A stretch of DNA of 64,000 nucleotides, from NCBI RefSeq assembly GCF_003670115.1, contig NZ_QQTY01000001.1, positions 1 to 64,000 of the forward strand, written 5' to 3'. Source of the DNA: Natronorubrum halophilum (GTDB taxonomy: Archaea > Halobacteriota > Halobacteria > Halobacteriales > Natrialbaceae). The notes beneath the pieces were generated by a model, which was not told the origin of the DNA, made no database searches, and saw only the letters and a program-made list of their open reading frames with translations. The position numbers and the translations under genes were made by a program. Positions 1-8,324 of the stretch are shown piece by piece; positions within the stretch are counted from its first letter, which is position 1; each line of letters opens with the position of its first letter.

Positions 1-26
1 CGCGCGCCTCTTGATCGAGGCGCGCG
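1..26. repeat. Perfect 10-bp inverted repeat (strong GC hairpin)
   Basis: Bases 1-10 (CGCGCGCCTC) are the exact reverse complement of 17-26, with a 6-base spacer. In RNA this would be a very stable stem-loop. It lies 92 bp beyond the stop of the bluB gene, which is transcribed leftward, and at the very edge of the window. It could serve transcription termination for bluB or for a gene outside the window. There is no adjacent T-tract, so a terminator role is only a guess. Bases 27-118 hold nothing else I can identify. Confidence 0.5.
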
Positions 27-118
27 CTCGAGCCGGCCACTGTGGACGATCGATCTATGGAACAGACACGGGGAATCCAACTGGGACAGGACCGCGGCAA
101 ATGCAGATGGGACGGTCT

Positions 119-817
119 TTAGCTGCTGTCCGACGAAACGAACGCTTCGCCGTCGGTCTCGGTCGACTCGGTGGCATTCCATCGTTCGTCGTGGACGAGC
201 GGTTCCACCTCGAGTCGGTCACGCCATCCCTCCTGTTGGAGCACAGGTTCGTCCGGAAAGCCGCCCTCCGGGTAGCCGAGACAGAGATACGCGACCGGCT
301 TGACGTGTGGCGGGATGCCGAGTACCTCCTGGACCTCGTAGGGATAGAGCACGCTCACCCACCCGACGCCGACGCCCTCCGCTCGCGCGGCCAGCCAGAG
401 GTTCTGCACTGCGAGACAGGTCGAGTAGACGTCCGTCCGCTGCATCGAACTCCGACCGAGGACGTGGGGCGCGCCCCGCGTCGGATCGCAAGTCACGCAG
501 ATGTTGACCGGTGACTCGCGGATCCCCTCGAGCTTTAACGCGGCGAACGTGGACTTCCGTGGCTCCGCGTAGCCTTCGCGGGCGGCCGCAATGGCGCGGT
601 CGGCGATTTCGGCGATCTCGGTTTTCGTCCCCTCGTCCCGAACGACCACGAGGTCCCACGGTTGCGAGAACCCGACGCTCGGAGCGTGGTGGGCGGCCCG
701 AACGAGTCGCTCGAGGACGTCCCCGGGGATCGGATCGCCCCGAAATCGACGGATGTCGCGGCGGGCGTAGATCGTCTTGTAAACCGCATCTCGCTCTTCC
801 GCGGTGAATGAAGTCAC
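119..817 (-). CDS. bluB: 5,6-dimethylbenzimidazole synthase BluB-like flavoprotein
   Basis: A 232-residue nitroreductase-fold protein. Members of the BluB family fragment reduced FMN with O2 to make 5,6-dimethylbenzimidazole, the lower ligand of cobalamin. Visible signatures are the N-terminal ARRDIRRF (FMN phosphate contact, about residues 19-26), VGFSQPWD, and the BluB-typical stretch MQRTDVYSTCLAVQNLWLAA followed by GVGVGWVSVLYP. An upstream ATG at 904 would add 29 residues. I chose the GTG at 817 because a TATA-like ggataaag (842-849, read on the minus strand) lies about 29 bp before it, the spacing of haloarchaeal leaderless genes, and the extra residues do not look like BluB. No other cobalamin gene is adjacent. 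A generic nitroreductase is the main alternative. Confidence 0.85.
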   Translation of the reverse strand: MTSFTAEERDAVYKTIYARRDIRRFRGDPIPGDVLERLVRAAHHAPSVGFSQPWDLVVVRDEGTKTEIAEIADRAIAAAREGYAEPRKSTFAALKLEGIRESPVNICVTCDPTRGAPHVLGRSSMQRTDVYSTCLAVQNLWLAARAEGVGVGWVSVLYPYEVQEVLGIPPHVKPVAYLCLGYPEGGFPDEPVLQQEGWRDRLEVEPLVHDERWNATESTETDGEAFVSSDSS

Positions 818-849
818 TGTTTCAGCAGTGAAACCAAAATTGGATAAAG
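814..849 (-). promoter_or_regulatory. bluB core promoter with an inverted repeat over the start site
   Basis: Read on the minus strand, a TATA-like CTTTATCC (842-849) lies about 29 bp before the GTG start. TCACTG(814-819)-N6-CAGTGA(826-831) is a perfect 6-bp-arm inverted repeat covering the predicted transcription start and the start codon. That is a typical place for a repressor operator. The TATA assignment fits known haloarchaeal promoters; the operator function is inference. Confidence 0.45.
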
Positions 850-975
850 ATAGTGATCGGATACTCGCAAAAACCGACGACGGTGCAGCCACCGGACACG
901 ACACCCGCGGTAGCTGGCGAAGTCGGTAAAACCGGACGTCGGAGCCGACGAGGCCACGTCGCCTGGGAGGGGGCG

Positions 976-1332
976 TTAGGAGTCGGTCTGCTCCGACAGG
1001 GTAAGGTACGGCGCGACGACTTCTCGGGAAACTGCTGATTTTACGAGTTCCGTCTCTTCGTCGTACTCGACGAGGTCTGCATCGGTCAGGTGTGGTAGGT
1101 GATTGTGATAGAGATCGACCAGGACCCGTTCGTACCAGTCGTACGACGGCTCTCCCTCTTTGAGCGCGATGAACTCGGCGAGATCGCCGAGGGGAATCGC
1201 AACTGGCTTCTGCGTTAAATAGGCGAGCGCGTGCTTTCGCCGTGCCGCTGAAAAGGCGGCGAAGAGTGTTGTTGACGTAATTTCTGAGGAATACTGCTCT
1301 CCATCGTCAGGGATGCGTGTTTCGGGTGTCAT
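976..1332 (-). CDS. DUF7344-type winged-helix protein
   Basis: A 118-residue acidic protein. It has the layout of the haloarchaeal DUF7344 family: an N-terminal helix-turn-helix segment (LFAAFSAARRKHALAYL, about residues 23-39), an AEFIALKEGE helix, then YERVLVDLYHNHLPHL and a beta-wing DADLVEYDEETELV. These proteins are thought to be DNA-binding regulators, but targets are unknown. I chose the ATG at 1332 (MTPETRI) over a start 7 codons upstream because family members begin near this point. A second member of the same family lies at 59896-60309. Confidence 0.75.
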   Translation of the reverse strand: MTPETRIPDDGEQYSSEITSTTLFAAFSAARRKHALAYLTQKPVAIPLGDLAEFIALKEGEPSYDWYERVLVDLYHNHLPHLTDADLVEYDEETELVKSAVSREVVAPYLTLSEQTDS

Positions 1333-1488
1333 GGAACCTCCGTACTTCACCACGTGGCTCTCGGTAGCCAGTCGTTCTCGAGCGCCAACTCAGTAGAGTA
1401 CGAATATCGATACACACGGAATACACATAGCCTTTGTTGTAGCAAACTCAATCAGAAAACAAACTATCCGTCTTTCTGACCGAATCGG

Positions 1489-1710
1489 TTACTCTTCGAG
1501 GATTGTGGGATCGAACGTCGAGTCGTCGTTCGAGCGCTTCGCTTCGATCGTCACCGTCCAGTTCGGCGCATCCGAGACGGGGGTCATAATTTCCCACGTG
1601 TCCGCAACCGTCGCACCGCAGGCAAACGCGTCGATAATCAACGTCTCTAGGTCGTGCTCGAACGCCTCAGTCGCTTCAGCGCGGGTTTCGGGGAGGTTAT
1701 CAGAATCCAT
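1489..1710 (-). CDS. Conserved haloarchaeal hypothetical protein, 73 aa
   Basis: A 73-residue acidic protein starting MDSDNLPETRAEATEAF and ending NDDSTFDPTILEE. It contains a predicted helix (FEHDLETLIIDAFACGAT) followed by beta-prone DAPNWTVTIEAKRS. No catalytic motif or membrane segment is visible. The frame extends upstream to 1833, but that part is arginine-rich and unlike a haloarchaeal protein, so the ATG at 1710 is preferred. Function unknown. Confidence 0.6.
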   Translation of the reverse strand: MDSDNLPETRAEATEAFEHDLETLIIDAFACGATVADTWEIMTPVSDAPNWTVTIEAKRSNDDSTFDPTILEE

Positions 1711-1843
1711 GATGGCAGACTCAGCCGACCGAGACGACTCGATCGCTTGCCGCTGAGAGAACAGCGACGAAGATAACCGTGTCGCCACTGTGATACGGCT
1801 CCTCGTCGCTCGAGAGGGTAAATTTCGTCCCACCGACCGTCGC

Positions 1844-2692
1844 TTACTCGAGCGTCTCGGCCGGGTCGATGACCTCGCCAGTCTCGGGATAGACGCCGAC
1901 CTGATCGCACAGGTCTGTCATCGGGCACGCCTCGGGATCGTCCAGACAGGCTGGCTTGCGCGCCGTACAGTACTCGCGGCCGAACTGGATCGTCGCCGTG
2001 TGGGCGAAGCCGCACTTCGCCGCGGGAACGTCTCGCTCGAGAACGGCCCGAACGCCCTCGTGGTCCGCGTCCGGCGGTGCGATCCCCATGCGGCGATAGA
2101 TCCGGTGGACGTGCGTGTCGACCGGAAAGACGCCGCCGCGACCGCCCGCAAAGAGCAGGACGCAGTCGGCGGTCTTGGGTCCGACGCCGCGGACGGAGAG
2201 GAGCGTCTCGCGCACCGCCGACGGCTCCTCGTCTTTGACGTAGGCGTCGAACTCGGCGGCGGAGCCGAACGTCTCGAGGACCCACTCGGCGGTGTCGATG
2301 ATCGTCTCCGACTTCTGGTTGTACAGCCCCGCGGAACTGATCGTCTCGGCGAGTTCCGAGCGCTCCGCGCTCGTGAGCGAGTCGGCGAGGTCGACGTCGC
2401 CCTCGCTCGCATCGTCTGACTCGTGTCGAAACCCGGCGTCGCCGTATCGCTCGATAAGGGCGTCGTGAGCCGGTTGGCTCGCCTTGTCGCTGGTGTTCTG
2501 GCTCAGGATCGTTCGAACGAGACAGGTGAAGGCGTCCTGCCCGCCGTACGTCTTCTGCCAGTATCGCTCCCCCAGTCGGTCGACGACCTCCTCCGCGCGG
2601 GTATCCGCGGTCGCGGGGTCGAATTCGGCTGCGACGCCGCCACCGTCCGTTCCACCGCTGATGTTGATGGTCGGCTCCGAATCGTCGCTCAT
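1844..2692 (-). CDS. nth: Endonuclease III (DNA glycosylase/AP lyase)
   Basis: A 282-residue Nth-family enzyme that removes oxidised pyrimidines and nicks the abasic site in base-excision repair. The helix-hairpin-helix VRGVGPKTADCVL (about residues 168-181) carries the catalytic lysine. FPVDTHVHR carries the catalytic aspartate. The C-terminal 4Fe-4S loop is present as CTARKPAC, EACPMTDLC. The spacing between the second and third cysteines is six residues rather than the two of E. coli Nth. The N-terminal 40 or so residues are an acidic extension. The start ATG at 2692 is the first in frame that keeps the acidic N-terminus. Confidence 0.95.
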   Translation of the reverse strand: MSDDSEPTINISGGTDGGGVAAEFDPATADTRAEEVVDRLGERYWQKTYGGQDAFTCLVRTILSQNTSDKASQPAHDALIERYGDAGFRHESDDASEGDVDLADSLTSAERSELAETISSAGLYNQKSETIIDTAEWVLETFGSAAEFDAYVKDEEPSAVRETLLSVRGVGPKTADCVLLFAGGRGGVFPVDTHVHRIYRRMGIAPPDADHEGVRAVLERDVPAAKCGFAHTATIQFGREYCTARKPACLDDPEACPMTDLCDQVGVYPETGEVIDPAETLE

Positions 2693-2792
2693 ACGGTACC
2701 CTCGAGGTCACGGAACAAAACCGCGACGGACCGCGGTCTGTGGAGTCGGTATCAGCGTCGGTCAAAAATCAGGAACGGTTGCCGGTGATCGA

Positions 2793-3197
2793 TCAGGCCC
2801 GCGTTCTGGTCGTCTCGGGAGCGGTCCGACGGTCCTTCGCCCACGAGCCGATCGCGCCGCCCAGCGCGCCGGGGATGGCGTGGAACGCGAGCATGAGCAA
2901 GCCGAGGACGAGCACGCCGAACGTCGGGACGACACCCGCGAACAGCAGTGTCGTAAACCCTGCAATAGCTAACAGGATGAGCGATCCGAAGACGGTTGCG
3001 ATACCGCCGTGGATCGCGCCGGAACTCACCGTTCCGCCGACGAGGTATCCTGCGGTGAGACCGCCGAGAACACCGATTACGCCCCAGTATGATACGACGA
3101 CCGAGGTATCCGACCCCGCGTAAATGAGGCCGCTGATGACCCCCAGCGCGAGAGTTACGGCGAATCCGATTATGACAGCTGACCATTTAATGTCCAT
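2793..3197 (-). CDS. DUF5518-type integral membrane protein
   Basis: A 134-residue protein with four hydrophobic segments (about residues 5-25, 32-55, 64-88, 92-115) rich in Gly/Ala, and a short charged C-terminus (AKDRRTAPETTRTRA). This is the pattern of the haloarchaeal DUF5518 family, whose function is unknown. The ATG at 3197 (MDIKW) is favoured because a TATA-like TTATATCC on the minus strand (about 3223-3232) lies about 30 bp upstream, giving a leaderless mRNA. The stretch 3198-3475 contains this promoter and no other gene that I can see. Confidence 0.7.
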   Translation of the reverse strand: MDIKWSAVIIGFAVTLALGVISGLIYAGSDTSVVVSYWGVIGVLGGLTAGYLVGGTVSSGAIHGGIATVFGSLILLAIAGFTTLLFAGVVPTFGVLVLGLLMLAFHAIPGALGGAIGSWAKDRRTAPETTRTRA

Positions 3198-3475
3198 GAT
3201 CAAGTACTAGTACGCTGTCAGAGGATATAATCCAATCTCACGACGTTCGAGTAGTTCACTAAACGCAGATAGTACGGCCCCTAACCCAGATAACCGGCAG
3301 TATTCTGATATCGTCACCGACAATTCATACGTCGCCATCATCGACGAGCTTACGGATCGATTACCTGTTGGGAGTCGGTCGGATCGCGACTGCTCACTAT
3401 CGAGTCCGATCGAAGCGGAAGTCGACTCGCCTACGGGCGGGTCAGGTACCCTACCCGATCGGATCCGGCGGGTGC

Positions 3476-4093
3476 TCAGCCCAGAAGGTTATTGAGGGAC
3501 ATTCCGATAAAGAAGACGATCACGACTTCGGTGACGATCCACGAATGAGTGTTCATCCAGTTTCGAACCTTCGGAAGGAAGGTTTCCGCGCGCTCGCCGA
3601 AGGCGACCAGAACGAGCGATGGAAGGGCCAAAATCAGGAGCGTGAGGGAGATGAACGGGACGGCGTCCGTCCACGGGGCGTCACGGGCCGCAAGATAGGA
3701 ACCGACCGAGACCGACGTGAGAACGTCCGTCGGAAAGAATCCGAGCAGGAGGAAGCCGAACCTGAACGAAAACCGCGGCGTCGCAGCGCCGAGTTTCCCC
3801 ATCCACCGAGGCGGTTCCGACTCGTCCCTAGTTCGGTAGGTGTGTACCATCGCGAGCAAGAGAGCACCCAGAATAATCGCGCTGACCGTCGTATTCGACG
3901 TGCCCTGACCGATGGCACCGACGCCGAGCACGTATGCAATCGTGACGACGAGCGTGATCGAAAGCGCCGCGCCGCCGACGAACGCGGCGGAGTTCCGCCG
4001 CCAGTTCTCGCTCGTCGCGAGAAAGATGGCGCTCAATATCTGCGGCCCGGCGACCATGACGAACACCAGCGGCAGAACCTCGAGAAAGCTCAC
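3476..4093 (-). CDS. GAP-family (Sap-like) six-helix membrane protein
   Basis: A 205-residue protein starting with GTG (MSFLEVLPLVFVMVAGPQIL). It has six hydrophobic spans, a cytoplasmic-looking linker HTYRTRDESEPPRWMGKL near residue 85-105, and FGFLLLGFFPTDVLTSVSVG in the middle. This matches the GAP/Sap family of small-molecule or lipid exporters, known mostly from mycobacteria. The substrate here is unknown. Upstream bases 4094-4384 hold a TATA-like element near 4280-4287 on the minus strand and no convincing gene. Confidence 0.65.
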   Translation of the reverse strand: MSFLEVLPLVFVMVAGPQILSAIFLATSENWRRNSAAFVGGAALSITLVVTIAYVLGVGAIGQGTSNTTVSAIILGALLLAMVHTYRTRDESEPPRWMGKLGAATPRFSFRFGFLLLGFFPTDVLTSVSVGSYLAARDAPWTDAVPFISLTLLILALPSLVLVAFGERAETFLPKVRNWMNTHSWIVTEVVIVFFIGMSLNNLLG

Positions 4094-4384
4094 GGCTCGG
4101 TCACCCGAGCGCCGTTCTTCGGTTGCTGTACGGGAACGAGCGACTGCGAGACGGCGGCACTATCGAGCGGGCAGCGCGGGCGGGGGAACCGCCTTCGCCT
4201 CTGTAGCGGAGTAGTATCGATCATCGACTTGTGACTCTGGTTGGTATCGGCCGTCCATCCGGAGTTGGACGGAAAACAGGATAAAGCTTGACCGGGTAAG
4301 CGCCCCCTTCTTCGACATCGGTTCGTCGATCTCTCGCGTGCCGACTTCCGTGGGCACTCGAACGCCTCGAGCGCACCGACGGGA

Positions 4385-4798
4385 TCACTCGACGGTGATC
4401 GTCACGGTCGCCTCGGCCCCGCCAGCCAGCGCGTCGACGAGGTCCCGGTCGAACCCCGCGGCCGCGAACGGTGCGTCGTTCACGATCGTCCGATCGTCCA
4501 CGTAGTCGCTCGTGCGACCCACGGCACTGCGCTCGTTCGTCAACTCGAGGTCGGGGTCGCCGTGTCCCGTTACCGAGTCCCTACAGCCGCCGGCTTCGAT
4601 CGTGACCGTGATCGTCGCGTCCGAATCCTGGCACGCCTCGACGAACGCCGGATCGAAGTCTGCCGGCGCGCGATCGGCGTCGATCGCGAGAATGCAGTCC
4701 CCGGCCGGGGTGAGATAGTCGTCGGTCGTCACCTCGAACGTGCTCGCGTGTTCGGCGCGCACGTTCTCGTGTCCTCGAGCGCGGATGACTTCCTCCAT
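4385..4798 (-). CDS. DUF371 family protein
   Basis: A 137-residue archaeal DUF371 protein. It begins MEEVIRARGHENVRAEH, followed by STFEVTTDDYLTPAGDCI and the acidic AIDADRAPADFDP, the family's most conserved block. The end is beta-rich (AEATVTITVE). Function is unknown; a role related to DNA or nucleotide handling has never been shown. The start at 4798 matches the family N-terminus better than the in-frame ATG 11 codons upstream. Confidence 0.8.
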   Translation of the reverse strand: MEEVIRARGHENVRAEHASTFEVTTDDYLTPAGDCILAIDADRAPADFDPAFVEACQDSDATITVTIEAGGCRDSVTGHGDPDLELTNERSAVGRTSDYVDDRTIVNDAPFAAAGFDRDLVDALAGGAEATVTITVE

Positions 4799-4862
4799 GT
4801 ACACCGCTTCGTTGCCGGGCGGAAAACGCACTCGAATCGCGATTTGGCGTCAGACGCTCGAG

Positions 4863-5231
4863 TTACGACCGGGATCGATAGCCCGCACGAAGTTCGTCGA
4901 CGCTACGCCCGATCAGGACGCCGAAGACGACGAGGAGAAGTATCGGGACGATTCCGAACCCCCACTCCTCGGTCACTGTTCCCATCGCAACGCCGGCGAG
5001 TATCGAGAGCACGGCGGCTCCGACCGCAAAGAGCGCCACGCCGAGTCGAAGCGGCGAGCCGGTTTGCCGGGCGAGGACGTACTGAGGCAGTCCGATCCCG
5101 ACGGCGAGGTAGATCGCCAGCCCGATCGGCGACCCGCCGAGAATCGCAACACTCTCGGTGGCCGCGCTCGCGACGGCAGCGAGACTGATGGCGAGGAGGA
5201 GCAATAGTCCGACAACTCGCGATTCGTTCAC
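4863..5231 (-). CDS. Small integral membrane protein, unknown function
   Basis: A 122-residue protein with four predicted membrane helices (about residues 6-26, 30-50, 62-84, 92-110) and a charged tail (SVDELRAGYRSRS). The start codon is GTG. No family I recognise. It lies 64 bp upstream of the DUF371 gene on the same strand, so the two may be cotranscribed. Confidence 0.55.
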   Translation of the reverse strand: MNESRVVGLLLLLAISLAAVASAATESVAILGGSPIGLAIYLAVGIGLPQYVLARQTGSPLRLGVALFAVGAAVLSILAGVAMGTVTEEWGFGIVPILLLVVFGVLIGRSVDELRAGYRSRS

Positions 5232-5289
5232 GGAGTAACGTTCATACAGAGTGACAATATTCGTTTCGGTCGCTATCCGCCGACGGCGC

Positions 5290-6633
5290 TCAGACCAGAC
5301 TCGCGCCGTCGAAGTCGCCGCGACTGTAGTCGATGTTCATGAGGTCGAGGATCGTCGGCGTGATATCGAAGAGGTCGGCGTCGCCGATCGTCGCCTCGGT
5401 GTGGTCGATGTACAGCGAGGTGTCGTCGAAGCTGTGCATGCCGTTTCGCGGGCCGCTGGTGAAGATCTCGGAGTCGGCCTTGAAGCCGGATTTGAGATCG
5501 AAGCCCTTGTTCGGAATCGCGACCAGATCCGGCGCGATATCGTCGTGATCGCCGCGGAACGCCGCCTCTTTCTCGACGACGCGCTCGACGACCTTGTTGC
5601 CGTCCGGTCCCTCGAGCGCCTCGAGTTCGGCCTTGAGTTCGTCGCGAACCTCGTCGTACTCCGACTCGGGGACGGAGCCGCGGGGTTCGCGCCCCTCGAG
5701 GTTGATGTAGAATCGACCGGGGATGAAGGAGTACGCCGTGGTTTCGTCGGCGATATCGTCCAGTTCCTCGGGGTCGTCGGTCCGGAAGGAGAGCCACCCC
5801 TCCTCCAGTAGCCACTGGTTGAAGTGGACCTCATAGTCGAGGCTCGTAAAGCCGTGATCGGAGGCGACGATCATGGTGACGTCTTCGGGCAGCGCCTCGC
5901 GAAGCTGCCCGATGTAATCGTCGAGTTTCCGGTAGAATTCGATGAACTCGTCCTTGAACTCGCCGTCGCGCTCGTAGTCTTTGAACAGGAAGTGGTTGAC
6001 CCGGTCGGTCGTCATGAAGACGCCGAAGAACAGGCCCCAATCGTCCTCCTCGATGTAGTGTTCGAACGCCTCGAAACGGGCATCGAGGGTCGCGTGAGCG
6101 TCTTCGATGAACTCGGTTTTGTCGCCCTGGTGGCCGAGTTTCGGGTTGACGTCGATTCGGTAATCGAGCGTCTCGAGGTAGTCGCGAACGTCGTCGGGGT
6201 AGGCTGCTTTGTCGAGACCGGGCGAGAGAAAGCCCGAGACCATCCGCTGAACGTTTCGCTGCGGCGGGAAGGTGACGGGGACGTTCATCACGGTCGCCTG
6301 TCGTCCCTCCTCCTGAACGCGGTCCCAGACACGGTCGGCCTGGACCTCGCGTCCCATCGGGACGTAGGTGTCGTAGGTGCCGACCTCGCGGTCTTGAAAG
6401 CCGTAGACGCCCGTTTCGCCGGGATTCATCCCGGTCGTCAGCGACGGCCAGCAGGCGCTAGATTCGGGCGGAACGATGCTCGAGATCTCGCTCGCCGTGC
6501 CCTCTGCAGCGAGCGCGGCGAAGTTCGGAAACAGTTCCTCGTTCTCCGAGAGGAGACTATACGGCACGCCGTCGATCCCGATAAATGCGACTCGGGGGTT
6601 TCCGTCGCCCCGTAATCGATCGAACAGACCCAT
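5290..6633 (-). CDS. Alkaline-phosphatase-superfamily phosphodiesterase/nucleotide pyrophosphatase
   Basis: A 447-residue protein of the type I phosphodiesterase/nucleotide pyrophosphatase branch. Near the N-terminus it has VAFIGIDGVPYSLL, with the metal-binding Asp. The nucleophile region is PPESSACWPSLTTGMNPGE, DRVNHFLF supplies metal-binding Asp/His, IVASDHGFTSLD supplies the Asp-His pair, and RNGMHSFDD the last His. Such enzymes cleave phosphodiester or phosphate-ester substrates using two zinc ions. The natural substrate is unknown. No signal peptide is seen, so it should be cytoplasmic. The start MGLFDRLRGDG at 6633 is preferred over an upstream ATG. Confidence 0.8.
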   Translation of the reverse strand: MGLFDRLRGDGNPRVAFIGIDGVPYSLLSENEELFPNFAALAAEGTASEISSIVPPESSACWPSLTTGMNPGETGVYGFQDREVGTYDTYVPMGREVQADRVWDRVQEEGRQATVMNVPVTFPPQRNVQRMVSGFLSPGLDKAAYPDDVRDYLETLDYRIDVNPKLGHQGDKTEFIEDAHATLDARFEAFEHYIEEDDWGLFFGVFMTTDRVNHFLFKDYERDGEFKDEFIEFYRKLDDYIGQLREALPEDVTMIVASDHGFTSLDYEVHFNQWLLEEGWLSFRTDDPEELDDIADETTAYSFIPGRFYINLEGREPRGSVPESEYDEVRDELKAELEALEGPDGNKVVERVVEKEAAFRGDHDDIAPDLVAIPNKGFDLKSGFKADSEIFTSGPRNGMHSFDDTSLYIDHTEATIGDADLFDITPTILDLMNIDYSRGDFDGASLV

Positions 6634-6870
6634 GGACGGACGTTGTTCGACCGCATACAAGAAGGTTCGTTTCGAGACACTCCGTTGAGAAGGACTGCTA
6701 CCAGTTCACGTGCGTTCCGCGTCGGAGTGATCCGGCTCACTGAAAGACGTCAACGGATCGATACCAGTAGTCGAACGTAGCGATCCAGCGGGTGCGAGCA
6801 ACCGCGTCGAGAGAAACCTCGAGTAGCGAATGCAGATGCGACCGCGACCAGTGCTCGAGGAGGCCGATGC

Positions 6871-7005
6871 TTAGTCTTCGGTCCCGTCCCGTTCGATCGA
6901 TTCGAAATTCGTGGGGATGACCGTCAGGTGGGCCATACCGATACCGGATTCGACCGCGTCATCTACCGTAGCGGACGTTCGTGCGGACGGGTTGGTTGCT
7001 GCCAT
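6871..7005 (-). CDS. Putative 44-aa microprotein with its own promoter
   Basis: A 44-codon frame (MAATNPSARTSATVDDAVES, then GIGMAHLTVIPTNFESIERD). It is acidic, as haloarchaeal proteins are. On the minus strand a TATA-like TTTTATT (7033-7039) lies about 31 bp upstream of the ATG, the exact leaderless spacing. A 6-bp-arm inverted repeat (7048-7064) sits just beyond it. I recognise no family. The in-frame extension to 7140 is less likely because it would cross the promoter. The rest of 6634-7203 shows no other gene. Confidence 0.4.
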   Translation of the reverse strand: MAATNPSARTSATVDDAVESGIGMAHLTVIPTNFESIERDGTED

Positions 7006-7030
7006 AACGAGTTCATCTAGTACGCCGCTA

Positions 7031-7064
7031 CGAATAAAATTACCCATGCTCATAATGCATGAGC
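7031..7064 (-). promoter_or_regulatory. Promoter with flanking inverted repeat for the 44-aa microprotein
   Basis: Minus-strand TATA-like TTTTATT (7033-7039) about 31 bp before the ATG at 7005. Immediately upstream is GCTCAT(7048-7053)-N5-ATGAGC(7059-7064), a perfect inverted repeat in the position where archaeal activators or repressors bind next to the BRE/TATA. Confidence 0.4.
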
Positions 7065-7203
7065 GTCCGTCGGCGCATAACTCCAGCGTATCCGGTGACA
7101 CCGTGTACTCTGAGCGTCTCAGCGAGACCGCAGTGAACACCGATATCGAGAACCGTCGCCCGGTAGACGGACGTAGTGGCGCGTAGAAAGTCAGCCGCTG
7201 CCG

Positions 7204-7734
7204 TTAGAAGTTCTCTTCGTAGAGGTCCTGGGCGTGCTCGATCGCGTCGTAGGCGGCCTGTTTGTCCTCCCAGCCCTGCGTTTCGACTTCCTTGCCCTCC
7301 TCTAAGTTCTTGTAACTCGAGAAGAACTCGTCGATCTCGTCGAGTTGCTGTTGGGTGATGTCTTCGAGGTTCTCGATGTGGTCGTATCGTGGATCCTCGG
7401 ACGGAACGGCGATGACCTTGTCGTCTTGCTCGCCGTCGTCGTCCATCTTCATCAGCGCGACGGGGCGCGCTTCGATGACGCAGCCGGGGAACGTCGCATC
7501 CTCGACGAGGACGAGCACGTCGAAGGGATCCTCGTCGTCGTAGTACGACTGCGGAATAAATCCGTAGTCGCTCGGATAGTGGACGTTGCTGTGCAGCACG
7601 CGGTCGAGTACGACCCCGGGGACGTCCTTATCGTACTCGTACTTGTTTCGCTCCCCTTTGAGACATTCGACGACCGCATAGATCTCTTCGGGTGGGTTCG
7701 GTCCAGTCTCGAGGTCTTCCCAGAGGTTGACCAT
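7204..7734 (-). CDS. ppa: Inorganic pyrophosphatase (type I)
   Basis: A 176-residue soluble family I pyrophosphatase. It hydrolyses PPi to two phosphates and so pulls nucleic acid, tRNA-charging and lipid synthesis forward. Diagnostic pieces are ERNKYEYD near residue 30, YPSDYGFIPQSYYDDEDPFD (Mg2+-binding Asp cluster) and EDPRYDHIENLEDI. The length is normal for the family and the sequence is strongly acidic. ATG at 7734. Confidence 0.97.
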   Translation of the reverse strand: MVNLWEDLETGPNPPEEIYAVVECLKGERNKYEYDKDVPGVVLDRVLHSNVHYPSDYGFIPQSYYDDEDPFDVLVLVEDATFPGCVIEARPVALMKMDDDGEQDDKVIAVPSEDPRYDHIENLEDITQQQLDEIDEFFSSYKNLEEGKEVETQGWEDKQAAYDAIEHAQDLYEENF

Positions 7735-7941
7735 GTACCGGACACTCGACGGTCGATCAAAAAGTACTTTCGTAATCGTGTGTCATATTCAATCCGACCG
7801 TTACCAGAGACCACCGAGACGAGATCCGGACACGCACCACCAGTATCCGGCTACGTAGGGCCCGTTCGGCGCTTTGCCGGTCGTGCGGAAACGAGAAAAT
7901 AGTTGGTAAGTCTTAAATAGTCTGGTGACATTTACAAAGCT

Positions 7942-8301
7942 ATGTCAGAGGCACAATCAATCACCGGCGAACAGAGTATTGCACGCGAACTCACCGCGTT
8001 CCAGAACAACATCCTCGTCATCCTCGCCAAGGAGCCGATGTACGGACTGGCGATCAAGCGCGAACTCGAGGAGTACTACGGGACCGAAGTCAACCACGGC
8101 CGACTCTACCCGAACCTCGACGAACTCGTCGATCTCGGGCTGGTCGAGAAGAGCGAACTCGACAAGCGAACCAACCAGTACTCGCTGACCGACGACGGCT
8201 ACGACGCCGTCCTCGACGGCATCGAATGGTCGCTCTCGAAGGTCGTTACGGGCGACGACCGCGCGGACGAGATCAACGAGATAGTCGAGAACAGCTACTG
8301 A
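7942..8301 (+). CDS. PadR-family transcriptional regulator
   Basis: A 119-residue winged-helix protein. LTAFQNNILVILAKEPMYGL is the PadR N-terminal signature, with IKRELEEYYGTEVNHGRLYP as recognition helix and wing, then LDELVDLGLVEKSELDKR and a short C-terminal helix. PadR proteins repress or activate in response to small molecules; the target here is unknown. A TATA-like cttaaata (about 7912-7919) about 27 bp upstream of the ATG suggests a leaderless mRNA. The gene is isolated on the plus strand between ppa and DUF7108. Confidence 0.88.
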   Translation: MSEAQSITGEQSIARELTAFQNNILVILAKEPMYGLAIKRELEEYYGTEVNHGRLYPNLDELVDLGLVEKSELDKRTNQYSLTDDGYDAVLDGIEWSLSKVVTGDDRADEINEIVENSY

Positions 8302-8324
8302 ACGCGACACCACCACCGTTTTCG

